Shown piece by piece: positions 34,114-40,638 of a stretch of DNA of 40,638 nucleotides. The notes below the pieces were generated by a model. It worked only from the letters and a program-made list of their open reading frames with translations. It made no database searches and was not told the DNA's origin. The translations under genes were made by a program, and so were the position numbers. Each line of letters starts with the position of its first letter. Positions within the stretch are counted from its first letter, which is position 1. Origin of the DNA: an uncultured Clostridia bacterium (lineage in GTDB: Bacteria > Bacillota > Clostridia > Christensenellales > UBA1242); assembly GCA_944372435.1 (NCBI GenBank), contig CALVZD010000006.1:1-40638 (forward strand), given 5' to 3'.

Positions 34114-34383
34114 TTATTTCACATCTCTTATGCCAAGCGATTTGATAAGAGCTCTGTAAGCTTCGATGTCCTTTTCTTTCAGATAGAGCAAGAAGCCTTT
34201 CCTTTTGCCGACCATTTGAAGCAAGCCACGCCTTGAGTGGTTGTCTTTGTGGTTGGTTTTGAGGTGCTCAGTCAAGTGGTTGATCCTTTCGGTCAAAAGA
34301 GCAACTTGAACCTGAACAGAACCGGTGTCATTTTCAGACTGCTTGAACTCGTTTATGATCGCCTGCTTTTTTTCTGCATCCAT
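34114..34383 (-). CDS. rpsO: 30S ribosomal protein S15
   Basis: S15 binds the central domain of 16S rRNA early in small-subunit assembly. The 89-residue protein has the exact family length and hallmark [38 protein letters not shown] sits 7 nt upstream of the ATG. Its promoter is about 80 nt further up, leaving a structured leader where S15 may regulate its own translation. Confidence 0.98.
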   Translation of the reverse strand: MDAEKKQAIINEFKQSENDTGSVQVQVALLTERINHLTEHLKTNHKDNHSRRGLLQMVGKRKGFLLYLKEKDIEAYRALIKSLGIRDVK

Positions 34384-34465
34384 TGCAAACCTCCATTTTT
34401 AATTTTCCCCGAAAGCGAAGCAAGTGTCAGAGGCTGTCATCTCACTGCGCCATGGGCTTTTCGAC
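34384..34465 (-). promoter_or_regulatory. Structured 5' leader of rpsO
   Basis: The predicted transcript has an untranslated leader of about 80 nt. A hairpin at 34420-34448 pairs GCAGTG with CACTTGC, with one bulged base, and a smaller AGA/TCT or CAG/CTG helix inside. In several bacteria S15 binds such leaders to repress itself. That role here is inferred. Confidence 0.4.
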
Positions 34466-34471
34466 TTTGTT

Positions 34472-34500
34472 AATATATCACATTTTTTGCCGTTTGTAAA
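34472..34500 (-). promoter_or_regulatory. Promoter of rpsO
   Basis: TTTACA (34500-34495), 17 nt, then TATATT (34477-34472) on the minus strand, with TGA directly before the -10 box. Confidence 0.75.
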
Positions 34501-34518
34501 GCGATTAAACAAAATTTT

Positions 34519-35904
34519 TTAGCTTTCAAAAAGATTTTTCTTTTTTTCGATCATTTCGTCTATTCTTTCGATATAGTCTTGGATGAATTTGACATTCGCC
34601 TGACGCTCGATGCGATTTTGAAGATTGAACACCCTTTTTGAAATCGCGCCTGCACCAACCGCGATGACAGAGGCGGTTTCTTCCATCGAGTCGATGTTGA
34701 ACTGGCAGATGTCGTTGTCACGGAAAAATCCGACATTTTCAAGTGCGCCAAGTTGGTATTTTTGGCGGTAGATATAGTATGGCTTGTAGCCGGAATCCAT
34801 CAGAGTTTTTTCGCATTGCAACAAAAGCGCGCTTAAATTTTTAAAGCCGAGTGATTCGTGGCTGTCAAAGAGCGTGCTGCCGCGTTTTAATGAAAGCGTG
34901 TGAAGCGTTATGTTGTTTGGATATAGATCGAGCAGCGCGGAAAGCGTTTTTTTGATGGTCGGAGCCTTTTCGCCAGGCAGGCCGATGATCATGTCCATGT
35001 TCACCTTAAAGCCCTTTTCAAGCGCCAAAGCGTAGGCGTTGAACACGTCCTCCTTGGTGTGGTTTCTGCCTATTCTCTTTAAAGTTGCTTGCGAAAAAGT
35101 TTGCGGATTTATGCAAATTCTGCCCACGCCGTGTTTTTCGAGAACTTCGAGCTTTTCGCGCGTGATAGTCTCTGGTCTGCCGCACTCGACGGTAAATTCG
35201 GTTGAGGCAAAACTCAGCTCGCAGAGCACGCGATCAAGTTGCTCAGCGCTCAGCACCGATGGAGTGCCGCCGCCGACGTAGACATTTCGCACCAAGAGCG
35301 CTTTGTCAGACATAAGCTTGCGCATCTCGCGAATTTCCTTTATCAGGCAGTCTATGTATGGCTCGATCAGGTTTTTAACGCGGTCATATTCGTTTGAAAT
35401 AAAGCTGCAATAAAGGCAGCGCGACGGACAGATCGGAATGTTGACATAAAAGTCGATCAAATTGTCGTTTCGAATGATGCCATGCTGGTTTTTTAAAGTT
35501 TTTGCAACCAGCAAAGCTTTCTCTCGCGAGATTGCATACTCCTCCTGCAAAAACTCTGGGATGAGATGCTCTTTGACCTCCCCACTCTCGATTGCACCTC
35601 TGGCTAGCGCGGTTGGTCTGATGCCGGTGAAGCTGCCCCATGGAAGTGAGCGTCCTTCCAGTTCCTCCAAAGTTTTGTAAAGCGAAAAGAGAGCGCGCCT
35701 TTTTCGCAGACTCTTTTTTTTGAGTTCGCTCCCCTCAGGAAGAGGAAACTCATAGCCAAAAGTCTGGCCGCGAGCTTCAATTTTTTCAAAAAGCTTGCCG
35801 TTGCAAATTTCGGTGTGACAAAACTTCTCCTCAGGGTTCTCTCCAAAAAACATAACGAGAAGGTCTGTCATATCCTTTTCAAATTCTGTGTTCGTTTTGA
35901 TCAT
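34519..35904 (-). CDS. hemZ: Radical SAM coproporphyrinogen dehydrogenase-like protein HemZ
   Basis: HemZ belongs to the HemN-like radical-SAM family, classically linked to oxygen-independent coproporphyrinogen III oxidation; many members have other roles. The 461-residue protein has an N-terminal domain of about 140 residues, then the cluster motif CPSRCLYC (near 157-164) and GGGTPSVLSAEQL. Further on come VECGRPETIT and MDMIIGLPGE. It starts 1 nt after the relA stop, and recJ-relA-hemZ is a common Clostridia order. Other haem genes are absent here, so the haem role is not supported by context. Confidence 0.88.
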   Translation of the reverse strand: MIKTNTEFEKDMTDLLVMFFGENPEEKFCHTEICNGKLFEKIEARGQTFGYEFPLPEGSELKKKSLRKRRALFSLYKTLEELEGRSLPWGSFTGIRPTALARGAIESGEVKEHLIPEFLQEEYAISREKALLVAKTLKNQHGIIRNDNLIDFYVNIPICPSRCLYCSFISNEYDRVKNLIEPYIDCLIKEIREMRKLMSDKALLVRNVYVGGGTPSVLSAEQLDRVLCELSFASTEFTVECGRPETITREKLEVLEKHGVGRICINPQTFSQATLKRIGRNHTKEDVFNAYALALEKGFKVNMDMIIGLPGEKAPTIKKTLSALLDLYPNNITLHTLSLKRGSTLFDSHESLGFKNLSALLLQCEKTLMDSGYKPYYIYRQKYQLGALENVGFFRDNDICQFNIDSMEETASVIAVGAGAISKRVFNLQNRIERQANVKFIQDYIERIDEMIEKKKNLFES

Positions 35905-35905
35905 A

Positions 35906-37996
35906 TCAGCTTATCCTGCTCACTTTTCTGACGCCACTGATCTGCGAAAGAAGATTGCAAGTGTCCTTGACATCATCTCGACTTTTTGCCAGAATAACGA
36001 TTGCGCATTCCAAAAACTCGCCGCTTTCGTTTGCCTCAAATTTTCGCAAAACCACCTTTGATGTGGAGAGATTTGAAGTGATTTTGTTGAGAACATTTGG
36101 CGATTTTTCAGCCACCAGTTTGATTTCAGCGTAAAACTCAGTTTTCGCGTCGCCCTCCCAGTCGACATCGATCAGTCTTTCAGGATCGAGATATTTGAGG
36201 TTTGGGCAATCTTTTTTGTGAATTGTCACGCCCTTTCCTTGTGAAATATACCCTATTATCTCGTCGTCAGACATAGGTTGGCAGCAGCCAGCATATCTGA
36301 CAAGCAGTCCGGTTGCGCCGTCCACAACAACGCCACTTTTGCTGGTTTTGAGCTTGATTTTTTCGCCCTTTTTGCTTGCAATTTCATGGTCTCGCAAATA
36401 TAAAGCGACAAACCTGCCCACCGCCTGAGTTGCAGAAATTGAACCTGAGCCCATGGCTGCATAAAGCTCATCCATCGACTGCATGGTATACTTTGACAGG
36501 ATGTCTTGAATATATTTTTCTTCCAACAGCTGAGAAACCGAAAACTGTCGCGCTTTTGCCGCCTCTTCCAACATCGTTTTGCCATAGCCAATGTTTTCTT
36601 CTTTCATCTCGTTTTTGAAGAAGGATTTGATCTTGCTGCGAGCGCTTGAAGTTTTGACATGGTTCAGCCAGTCGCGCGACGGGCCTTTGGAGTTTGGGTT
36701 TGTGATAATCTCGACGACATCGCCGTTTTTGAGCTCAGTGTAGATCGGCCTCATGACATTGTTGATCTTGCCGCCGACGCAGTGATTTCCAACATCCGAA
36801 TGTATGGCGTAAGCAAAGTCGATGACGCTTGATCCAACAGGAAGCTCCAAAACCTTGCCCTTTGGCGTTTGAACGAAGATCTCGCCAGTGTAAAGGTCGG
36901 TTTTTAGAGTTTCGACAAAGTCCTCTGGCTGCATAATCTGCGCCTTTTCCATAATGTTGCGGAACCAACTGATCTTTTTGTCAAGCTTTGCCATCTTTTC
37001 GGTGCCGTCTTTATACATCCAATGCGCAGCGATGCCATATTCGCAATTTTTGTGCATCTGATAGGTGCGAATTTGAATTTCAAGCGGCCTTTGGTTTTCA
37101 ACAATAACCGTCGTGTGCAAAGTTTGATAGCCGTTCGGTTTTGGGTTTGAAATATAGTCTTTCACCCTGCCCTGAATAGGTTTGTAGATGCCGTGGATTT
37201 TTCCAAAAACCGAATAGCACTCCTCCACCGTTCTGACAAGCACACGCATCGCGATGAGGTCATATATCTGCGCAAGTGTGACATTTTTCATTTTGAGCTT
37301 GCGAAAGATGGATGAAACATGCTTTTGTCGCGCTTGAATTTCGCCTTTTATGCCAAGTTCATGCAAGATCGCCCTCAAACGCTTGGTGGTGATTTCGATC
37401 TGTTTCTCGTTTTCCTCTCGCGTTTTTTCTAGGCTTTCGATGAGCGAGTTATACATCTCAGGATTTTGATACTTAAAGCAATAGTCCTCCATGACCGACT
37501 TCATTTCAGAAAGCCCCAGCCTTTCTGCAAGCGGAGCAAACACCTCTTTGACATTTGAGACGAAATCTGCATCGATTTTTGATAGCGGTGTTTGAAGGTG
37601 TTTGACATCATACAAAATTCCGGCAAGCTTTATCACCACAACGCGCAGATCCTTGCCAAGGCCTATAAACAGCCTGCGTATGTCGTCAGCCTCTTCGGCT
37701 TTTGTCAGATATCGCATATCCTTCAAGCTTTTAAAGCCAGAATAGATGACTTTTTCGTCGCTCGACAGCTGGTTTTGCAGGCTTTCAGCACTCGCTTTGT
37801 CGACCTTGTGCAGCTGATAGATCAAAAACCCTATCACCGCGCTTTTATCGAGTTTAAGCTCGATTATGAAATCCAAAATCTCGCTGATGCGATCAAAATC
37901 CAACCTCTCGTCAAGCAGCTTGTCTAAAAGCGTCTTATCTTTGTCAAGAAGTTTGAATTTTTTTTGAATTTTCTCAATAATTTTCGACTTTTCCAT
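35906..37996 (-). CDS. relA: (p)ppGpp synthetase RelA/Rel with degenerate hydrolase domain
   Basis: The 696-residue protein has the full Rel layout. Synthetase motifs are intact: RVKDYISNPKPNGYQTLHTT (from 277) and EIQIRTYQMHKNCEYGIAAHW (from 306). TGS (about 365-425), a Cys-rich zinc-finger-like region (YAGCCQPMSDDEIIGY...DCPN) and a C-terminal ACT domain follow. The N-terminal HD hydrolase is shortened and its residues are lost. HDxxED reads IYQLHK (59-64), and LADRLHNM reads LAGILYDV (124-131). It should make but not degrade (p)ppGpp. I chose the ATG at 37996, overlapping the recJ TGA, with AAGGA upstream. Confidence 0.95.
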   Translation of the reverse strand: MEKSKIIEKIQKKFKLLDKDKTLLDKLLDERLDFDRISEILDFIIELKLDKSAVIGFLIYQLHKVDKASAESLQNQLSSDEKVIYSGFKSLKDMRYLTKAEEADDIRRLFIGLGKDLRVVVIKLAGILYDVKHLQTPLSKIDADFVSNVKEVFAPLAERLGLSEMKSVMEDYCFKYQNPEMYNSLIESLEKTREENEKQIEITTKRLRAILHELGIKGEIQARQKHVSSIFRKLKMKNVTLAQIYDLIAMRVLVRTVEECYSVFGKIHGIYKPIQGRVKDYISNPKPNGYQTLHTTVIVENQRPLEIQIRTYQMHKNCEYGIAAHWMYKDGTEKMAKLDKKISWFRNIMEKAQIMQPEDFVETLKTDLYTGEIFVQTPKGKVLELPVGSSVIDFAYAIHSDVGNHCVGGKINNVMRPIYTELKNGDVVEIITNPNSKGPSRDWLNHVKTSSARSKIKSFFKNEMKEENIGYGKTMLEEAAKARQFSVSQLLEEKYIQDILSKYTMQSMDELYAAMGSGSISATQAVGRFVALYLRDHEIASKKGEKIKLKTSKSGVVVDGATGLLVRYAGCCQPMSDDEIIGYISQGKGVTIHKKDCPNLKYLDPERLIDVDWEGDAKTEFYAEIKLVAEKSPNVLNKITSNLSTSKVVLRKFEANESGEFLECAIVILAKSRDDVKDTCNLLSQISGVRKVSRIS

Positions 37997-40353
37997 CACT
38001 TTTCCTTAAAAATATTTTTTATCAAACTCAGTTTGTTGTAAATTTTTGAATCTGTCAGGTTGCGCTTCACATCTCGAATCGGTGTGATTTTGAAGCATGG
38101 CGAGGTGGTGAGAGTGACGAGATTGAGCTCGCGAAAGACCTCGATTGCAGCAAAAACATCCAAAAATTTGAACTTGCGCGGCTCAAAGATCTTTTCATAG
38201 CAGTCAAACACATCCGAAAATATCATACCAGATTTTGAGCAAACAATCGAGTAAATTTTGCCAAAATGTTCGCGAGAAAGATTGAGAGAGGAGTATCGAG
38301 AAAGTTTTTCTTTGTTCGAGGCTGGAAGATAGATTTCGGCATTTGAAACCTTTTGAATTTCGCTGATATAGCCCTCTTCGAGCACCGGCGAAAGAAAGAC
38401 GATCCGAGAAAAGTTTTTTGCCCACTCCACTCCCATCGGCGAGAGGAGCAAGCTGTTGTAGCCAGCGCAAAAGCTGTCGCATATGCCGTAATAGTAAAGC
38501 CCCTGATGTGAATAAGTTTTGGCAAAATCGACATATTCATACCCATTGAATGCGACAAAAGCAGTGCCAAAAACTGTTGAAGTTGTGGCAGAAACATATT
38601 CTAAAAGGCTAGGTTTTTGATAGAGCGTGTAAGATGCGGGCGTGGTTTTTTCGTATTTGAGCTGCCCGACTTCGATTGGAAAGACGAAGTTGTTGGCGTC
38701 TGGTATGATGAAAGACCCGCCGTCAAAATGCGAAACTATGCCTTTTCGCTCGTTTTCTTGAAACTCAAAAATGAAGCTTTTTTGGCGAGAAAAACGCAAG
38801 GATTTTGCCATAGGCATATAGTTGAAATAGACCATGGAAAAATCTTCGACCTTGATTTCGGCGTGCTCTGGAAAACGCTTCATCGGCGTGACAGACACCT
38901 CCTGCACGGTCAGTTTGAATTTTGGAACAGGATTTGCACAGCCACAAGGCTCCAAAAGTTTGAGCTGCTCCAAAAGCTCTGGCGTGATCTGAGAAACTGT
39001 TATCTCGCTGTCATAATATTCGATCGGCATAAACGCCTGCTCGCTAACTTTTTCGAACATGACAGAATTTATGCGTTTTGTAAATTCTGCGTAATCTGAT
39101 CGTTTTATCGTGACACCTGCCGCCATCGAGTGACCGCCATAAGTCACCAAAATGTCGCTCAAAGATGAAAGCACCGAGTGGATATTGATGTCATCGATGC
39201 TCCTGCCCGAACCCTTCAGGATGTCGCCGTCTTGTGAAAACAAAAACACTGGTCGGTGAAATCTTTCAACAAGTCGCGAGCAGACGATGCCAAGCACGCC
39301 TTGATCCCATTTTTTTGAGGCTAGCGTGATGACGCGGAGATTTTTCATCTCAATCTTTTCAAGAGCTCTGATCGCCTCGTCGAAAATTTTGTTGCAAAGC
39401 TCTTGCCTTTTCAAGTTGTGCGCGTTTATTTTTGCAAGCAGCTGCCTAACTTTGACAGGGTCGCGCTGCAAAATGAGGTTCAACGAGTCTGCCGCGTCGC
39501 CCATTCTGCCAGAGGAGTTGAGTTTTGGCGAAATTTTAAAGGAAATGGCAGAGGATGACGGCTTTGAAATTGACACCTTGTTTTCTTTAAACATCGCTTT
39601 GAGTCCGATCGGCAGATGTTTTTCAAAAAGTTTCATGCCGTTTGTGACGATCGCTCTGTTTTCGCCGAGCAAAGGCACGATGTCGGCGATCGTTGCTATG
39701 GCAGCGATAGGCAAAAGCTCCTCGCAGGCTTTACGCCCAAGCAGAGCCTCACTGATTTTGTAAGCAAGGCCTGCCCCACACAGCTCTTTGAAAGGAAAAG
39801 CTTGCCCAGGTTTTTTGGCGTTCAAAACGATGCCCTCTGGCAAAAGCTCTGGCAGCTCGTGGTGGTCGGTTACGATAATTTCCACGCCTTTGGATGCCGC
39901 ATACTCCACTTCATCATGGCAAGAAATGCCGCAGTCGACAGTTATGATGAGGTTCGGATTGAACCTTTCGATCACCTTGTCGATGGTGGCGTTTGTCAGT
40001 CCGTAGCCGTCGACGAATCTGTTTGGAAGATAAAAATCCGCTTTGATGCCTTTTTTTGCAAGCGCTTTGATGAGAATCGCTGTTGCACACACTCCGTCAA
40101 CATCATAGTCGCCGAAAATCACGACCTTGTCGTTCATTTTTGCTGCGAGCTCAACCCTGTCGCAAAGTTTTTGCATGCCGTCTAGAAGAAAAGGGTCTAA
40201 AAATGTGGTTGGAGAGAGAAATTCCGCGATTTTTTCGCGAGTGTTAACTCCGCGCGACAAAATAATCTCCATAACATATGGAGAAATGTGAAATTCCTCA
40301 CCAAAAACATGAGCCTTGTCGGCGTCTTTATTGAAATATCTCTTAAAAATCAT
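37996..40353 (-). CDS. recJ: Single-stranded-DNA exonuclease RecJ
   Basis: RecJ degrades single-stranded DNA 5' to 3' in recombination and mismatch repair. The 785-residue protein has the DHH core: GDYDVDGVCATAI (81-93), VDCGISCHDE, TDHHELPE, and the DHHA1 region with GSGRSIDDINIH and YGGHSMAAGVT. An OB-like domain follows (EPCGCANPVPKF), then a 220-residue C-terminal extension typical of Bacillota. The first ATG is required for the N-terminus. A promoter places transcription start about 5 nt before it, with no ribosome binding site. Its TGA overlaps the relA ATG. Confidence 0.96.
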   Translation of the reverse strand: MIFKRYFNKDADKAHVFGEEFHISPYVMEIILSRGVNTREKIAEFLSPTTFLDPFLLDGMQKLCDRVELAAKMNDKVVIFGDYDVDGVCATAILIKALAKKGIKADFYLPNRFVDGYGLTNATIDKVIERFNPNLIITVDCGISCHDEVEYAASKGVEIIVTDHHELPELLPEGIVLNAKKPGQAFPFKELCGAGLAYKISEALLGRKACEELLPIAAIATIADIVPLLGENRAIVTNGMKLFEKHLPIGLKAMFKENKVSISKPSSSAISFKISPKLNSSGRMGDAADSLNLILQRDPVKVRQLLAKINAHNLKRQELCNKIFDEAIRALEKIEMKNLRVITLASKKWDQGVLGIVCSRLVERFHRPVFLFSQDGDILKGSGRSIDDINIHSVLSSLSDILVTYGGHSMAAGVTIKRSDYAEFTKRINSVMFEKVSEQAFMPIEYYDSEITVSQITPELLEQLKLLEPCGCANPVPKFKLTVQEVSVTPMKRFPEHAEIKVEDFSMVYFNYMPMAKSLRFSRQKSFIFEFQENERKGIVSHFDGGSFIIPDANNFVFPIEVGQLKYEKTTPASYTLYQKPSLLEYVSATTSTVFGTAFVAFNGYEYVDFAKTYSHQGLYYYGICDSFCAGYNSLLLSPMGVEWAKNFSRIVFLSPVLEEGYISEIQKVSNAEIYLPASNKEKLSRYSSLNLSREHFGKIYSIVCSKSGMIFSDVFDCYEKIFEPRKFKFLDVFAAIEVFRELNLVTLTTSPCFKITPIRDVKRNLTDSKIYNKLSLIKNIFKEK

Positions 40354-40364
40354 CTTATGGATAT

Positions 40365-40392
40365 ATTATAGCAAAGAGAAAGGCTATTTCAA
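40365..40392 (-). promoter_or_regulatory. Promoter of recJ-relA-hemZ, very short leader
   Basis: TTGAAA (40392-40387), 16 nt, then a perfect TATAAT (40370-40365) on the minus strand. The ATG follows 11 nt later, so the leader should be about 5 nt. Confidence 0.7.
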
Positions 40393-40441
40393 AACAATTT
40401 TGGGCATGTTTGCTTTGAAAAGTTTTTCTCTGTTTTGTAGA

Positions 40442-40468
40442 TAAAAAAAAGAGCCAATATTTGGCTCT
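40442..40468 (-). terminator. Terminator downstream of 16S rRNA
   Basis: AGAGCCAA-TAT-TTGGCTCT (40450-40468) is a perfect 8 bp stem followed on the minus strand by eight T. It lies about 115 nt past the 16S 3' end. A T run on the plus side makes it potentially bidirectional. The spacer between it and 16S holds a small GACC/GGTC hairpin and no tRNA gene. Confidence 0.85.
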
Positions 40469-40581
40469 CTTTTTTTGCAATTAATAAAAAGGAACAAGTT
40501 ATTGAATCAGGATTTTTTTTGACCTTTCGGTCGACACCAATTGCAGGCAAAGCTGCTTCGATGTCTCGACATAACTCTTTA

Positions 40582-40638
40582 AAAGGAGGTGATCCAGCGG
40601 CACCTTCTGATACCGCTACCTTGTTATGACTTCACCCC
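40582..40638 (-). rRNA. 16S ribosomal RNA, 3' end (partial)
   Basis: The minus strand begins at the window edge with GGGGTGAAGTCATAACAAGG and ends in GGATCACCTCCTTT, the universal 3' end with the anti-Shine-Dalgarno sequence. Only about 57 nt are inside the window. Confidence 0.97.

Noticed and set aside
39616..40185. 189-codon plus-strand frame
   Set aside because: Antisense to the clearly identified recJ core motifs; no ribosome binding site or recognisable domain.
40393..40581. tRNA genes or 23S start in the spacer after 16S
   Set aside because: No cloverleaf, CCA end or 23S-like sequence was found, only small hairpins and the terminator.

Overview
The window reads as a chromosomal piece of an uncultured Clostridia-like member of the Bacillota. 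The evidence is a moderately AT-rich base composition, strong AGGAGG-type ribosome binding sites matching the 16S 3' tail at the right edge, and gene orders typical of Bacillota: miaB-mutS-mutL-miaA-methionine gamma-lyase family, rpsO-pnp, recJ-relA-hemZ, and ftsK-rimO-pgsA-recA. hfq and cinA, which often sit in these clusters, are absent here. Nearly all genes are on the minus strand; only two, at 9015 and 21553, are on the plus strand. No phage, insertion sequence or CRISPR array was seen.

Layout from left to right. 1-1990: the start of an unknown gene, a DegV lipid-binding protein and a membrane protein. 2037-5209: a small membrane ORF, a three-domain LigD (phosphoesterase-ligase-polymerase), about 600 bp of hairpin-rich repeats, and tRNA-Ser(GGA). 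5386-8912: a small hypothetical gene, mnmA, a zinc-ribbon membrane protein, and a membrane protein with a degenerate cyclase domain. 9015-11823: a helical hypothetical protein, a site-2 protease, a 37-residue membrane peptide, and scpB/scpA. 11889-13686: a D,D-carboxypeptidase and a SpoIIM-like membrane protein. 13780-21484: the miaB-mutS-mutL-miaA-methionine gamma-lyase operon, whose MiaB lacks its TRAM domain. 21553-23772: a class A penicillin-binding protein. 23775-29698: the ftsK-rimO-pgsA-recA operon. 29774-31946: a variant polysaccharide deacetylase and a strikingly AT-rich SpeA-like decarboxylase. 31962-34383: pnp and rpsO. 34519-40353: hemZ, relA and recJ. 40582-40638: the 3' end of a 16S rRNA gene.

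Together these are mostly housekeeping genes for mismatch and recombination repair, tRNA modification, chromosome segregation, cell wall synthesis, RNA turnover and the stringent response.

The most notable observations are: (i) several transcription-unit-leading genes lack a Shine-Dalgarno site and have a promoter whose -10 box ends 6 nt before the ATG, which predicts leaderless mRNAs; (ii) PgsA carries a C-terminal winged-helix domain resembling the FtsK gamma domain encoded in the same operon; (iii) the RelA/Rel protein has a destroyed HD hydrolase site but an intact synthetase; (iv) MiaB lacks TRAM; (v) the 16S gene is followed by a terminator and recJ rather than by a 23S gene; (vi) a triplicated hairpin/terminator repeat lies beside tRNA-Ser.
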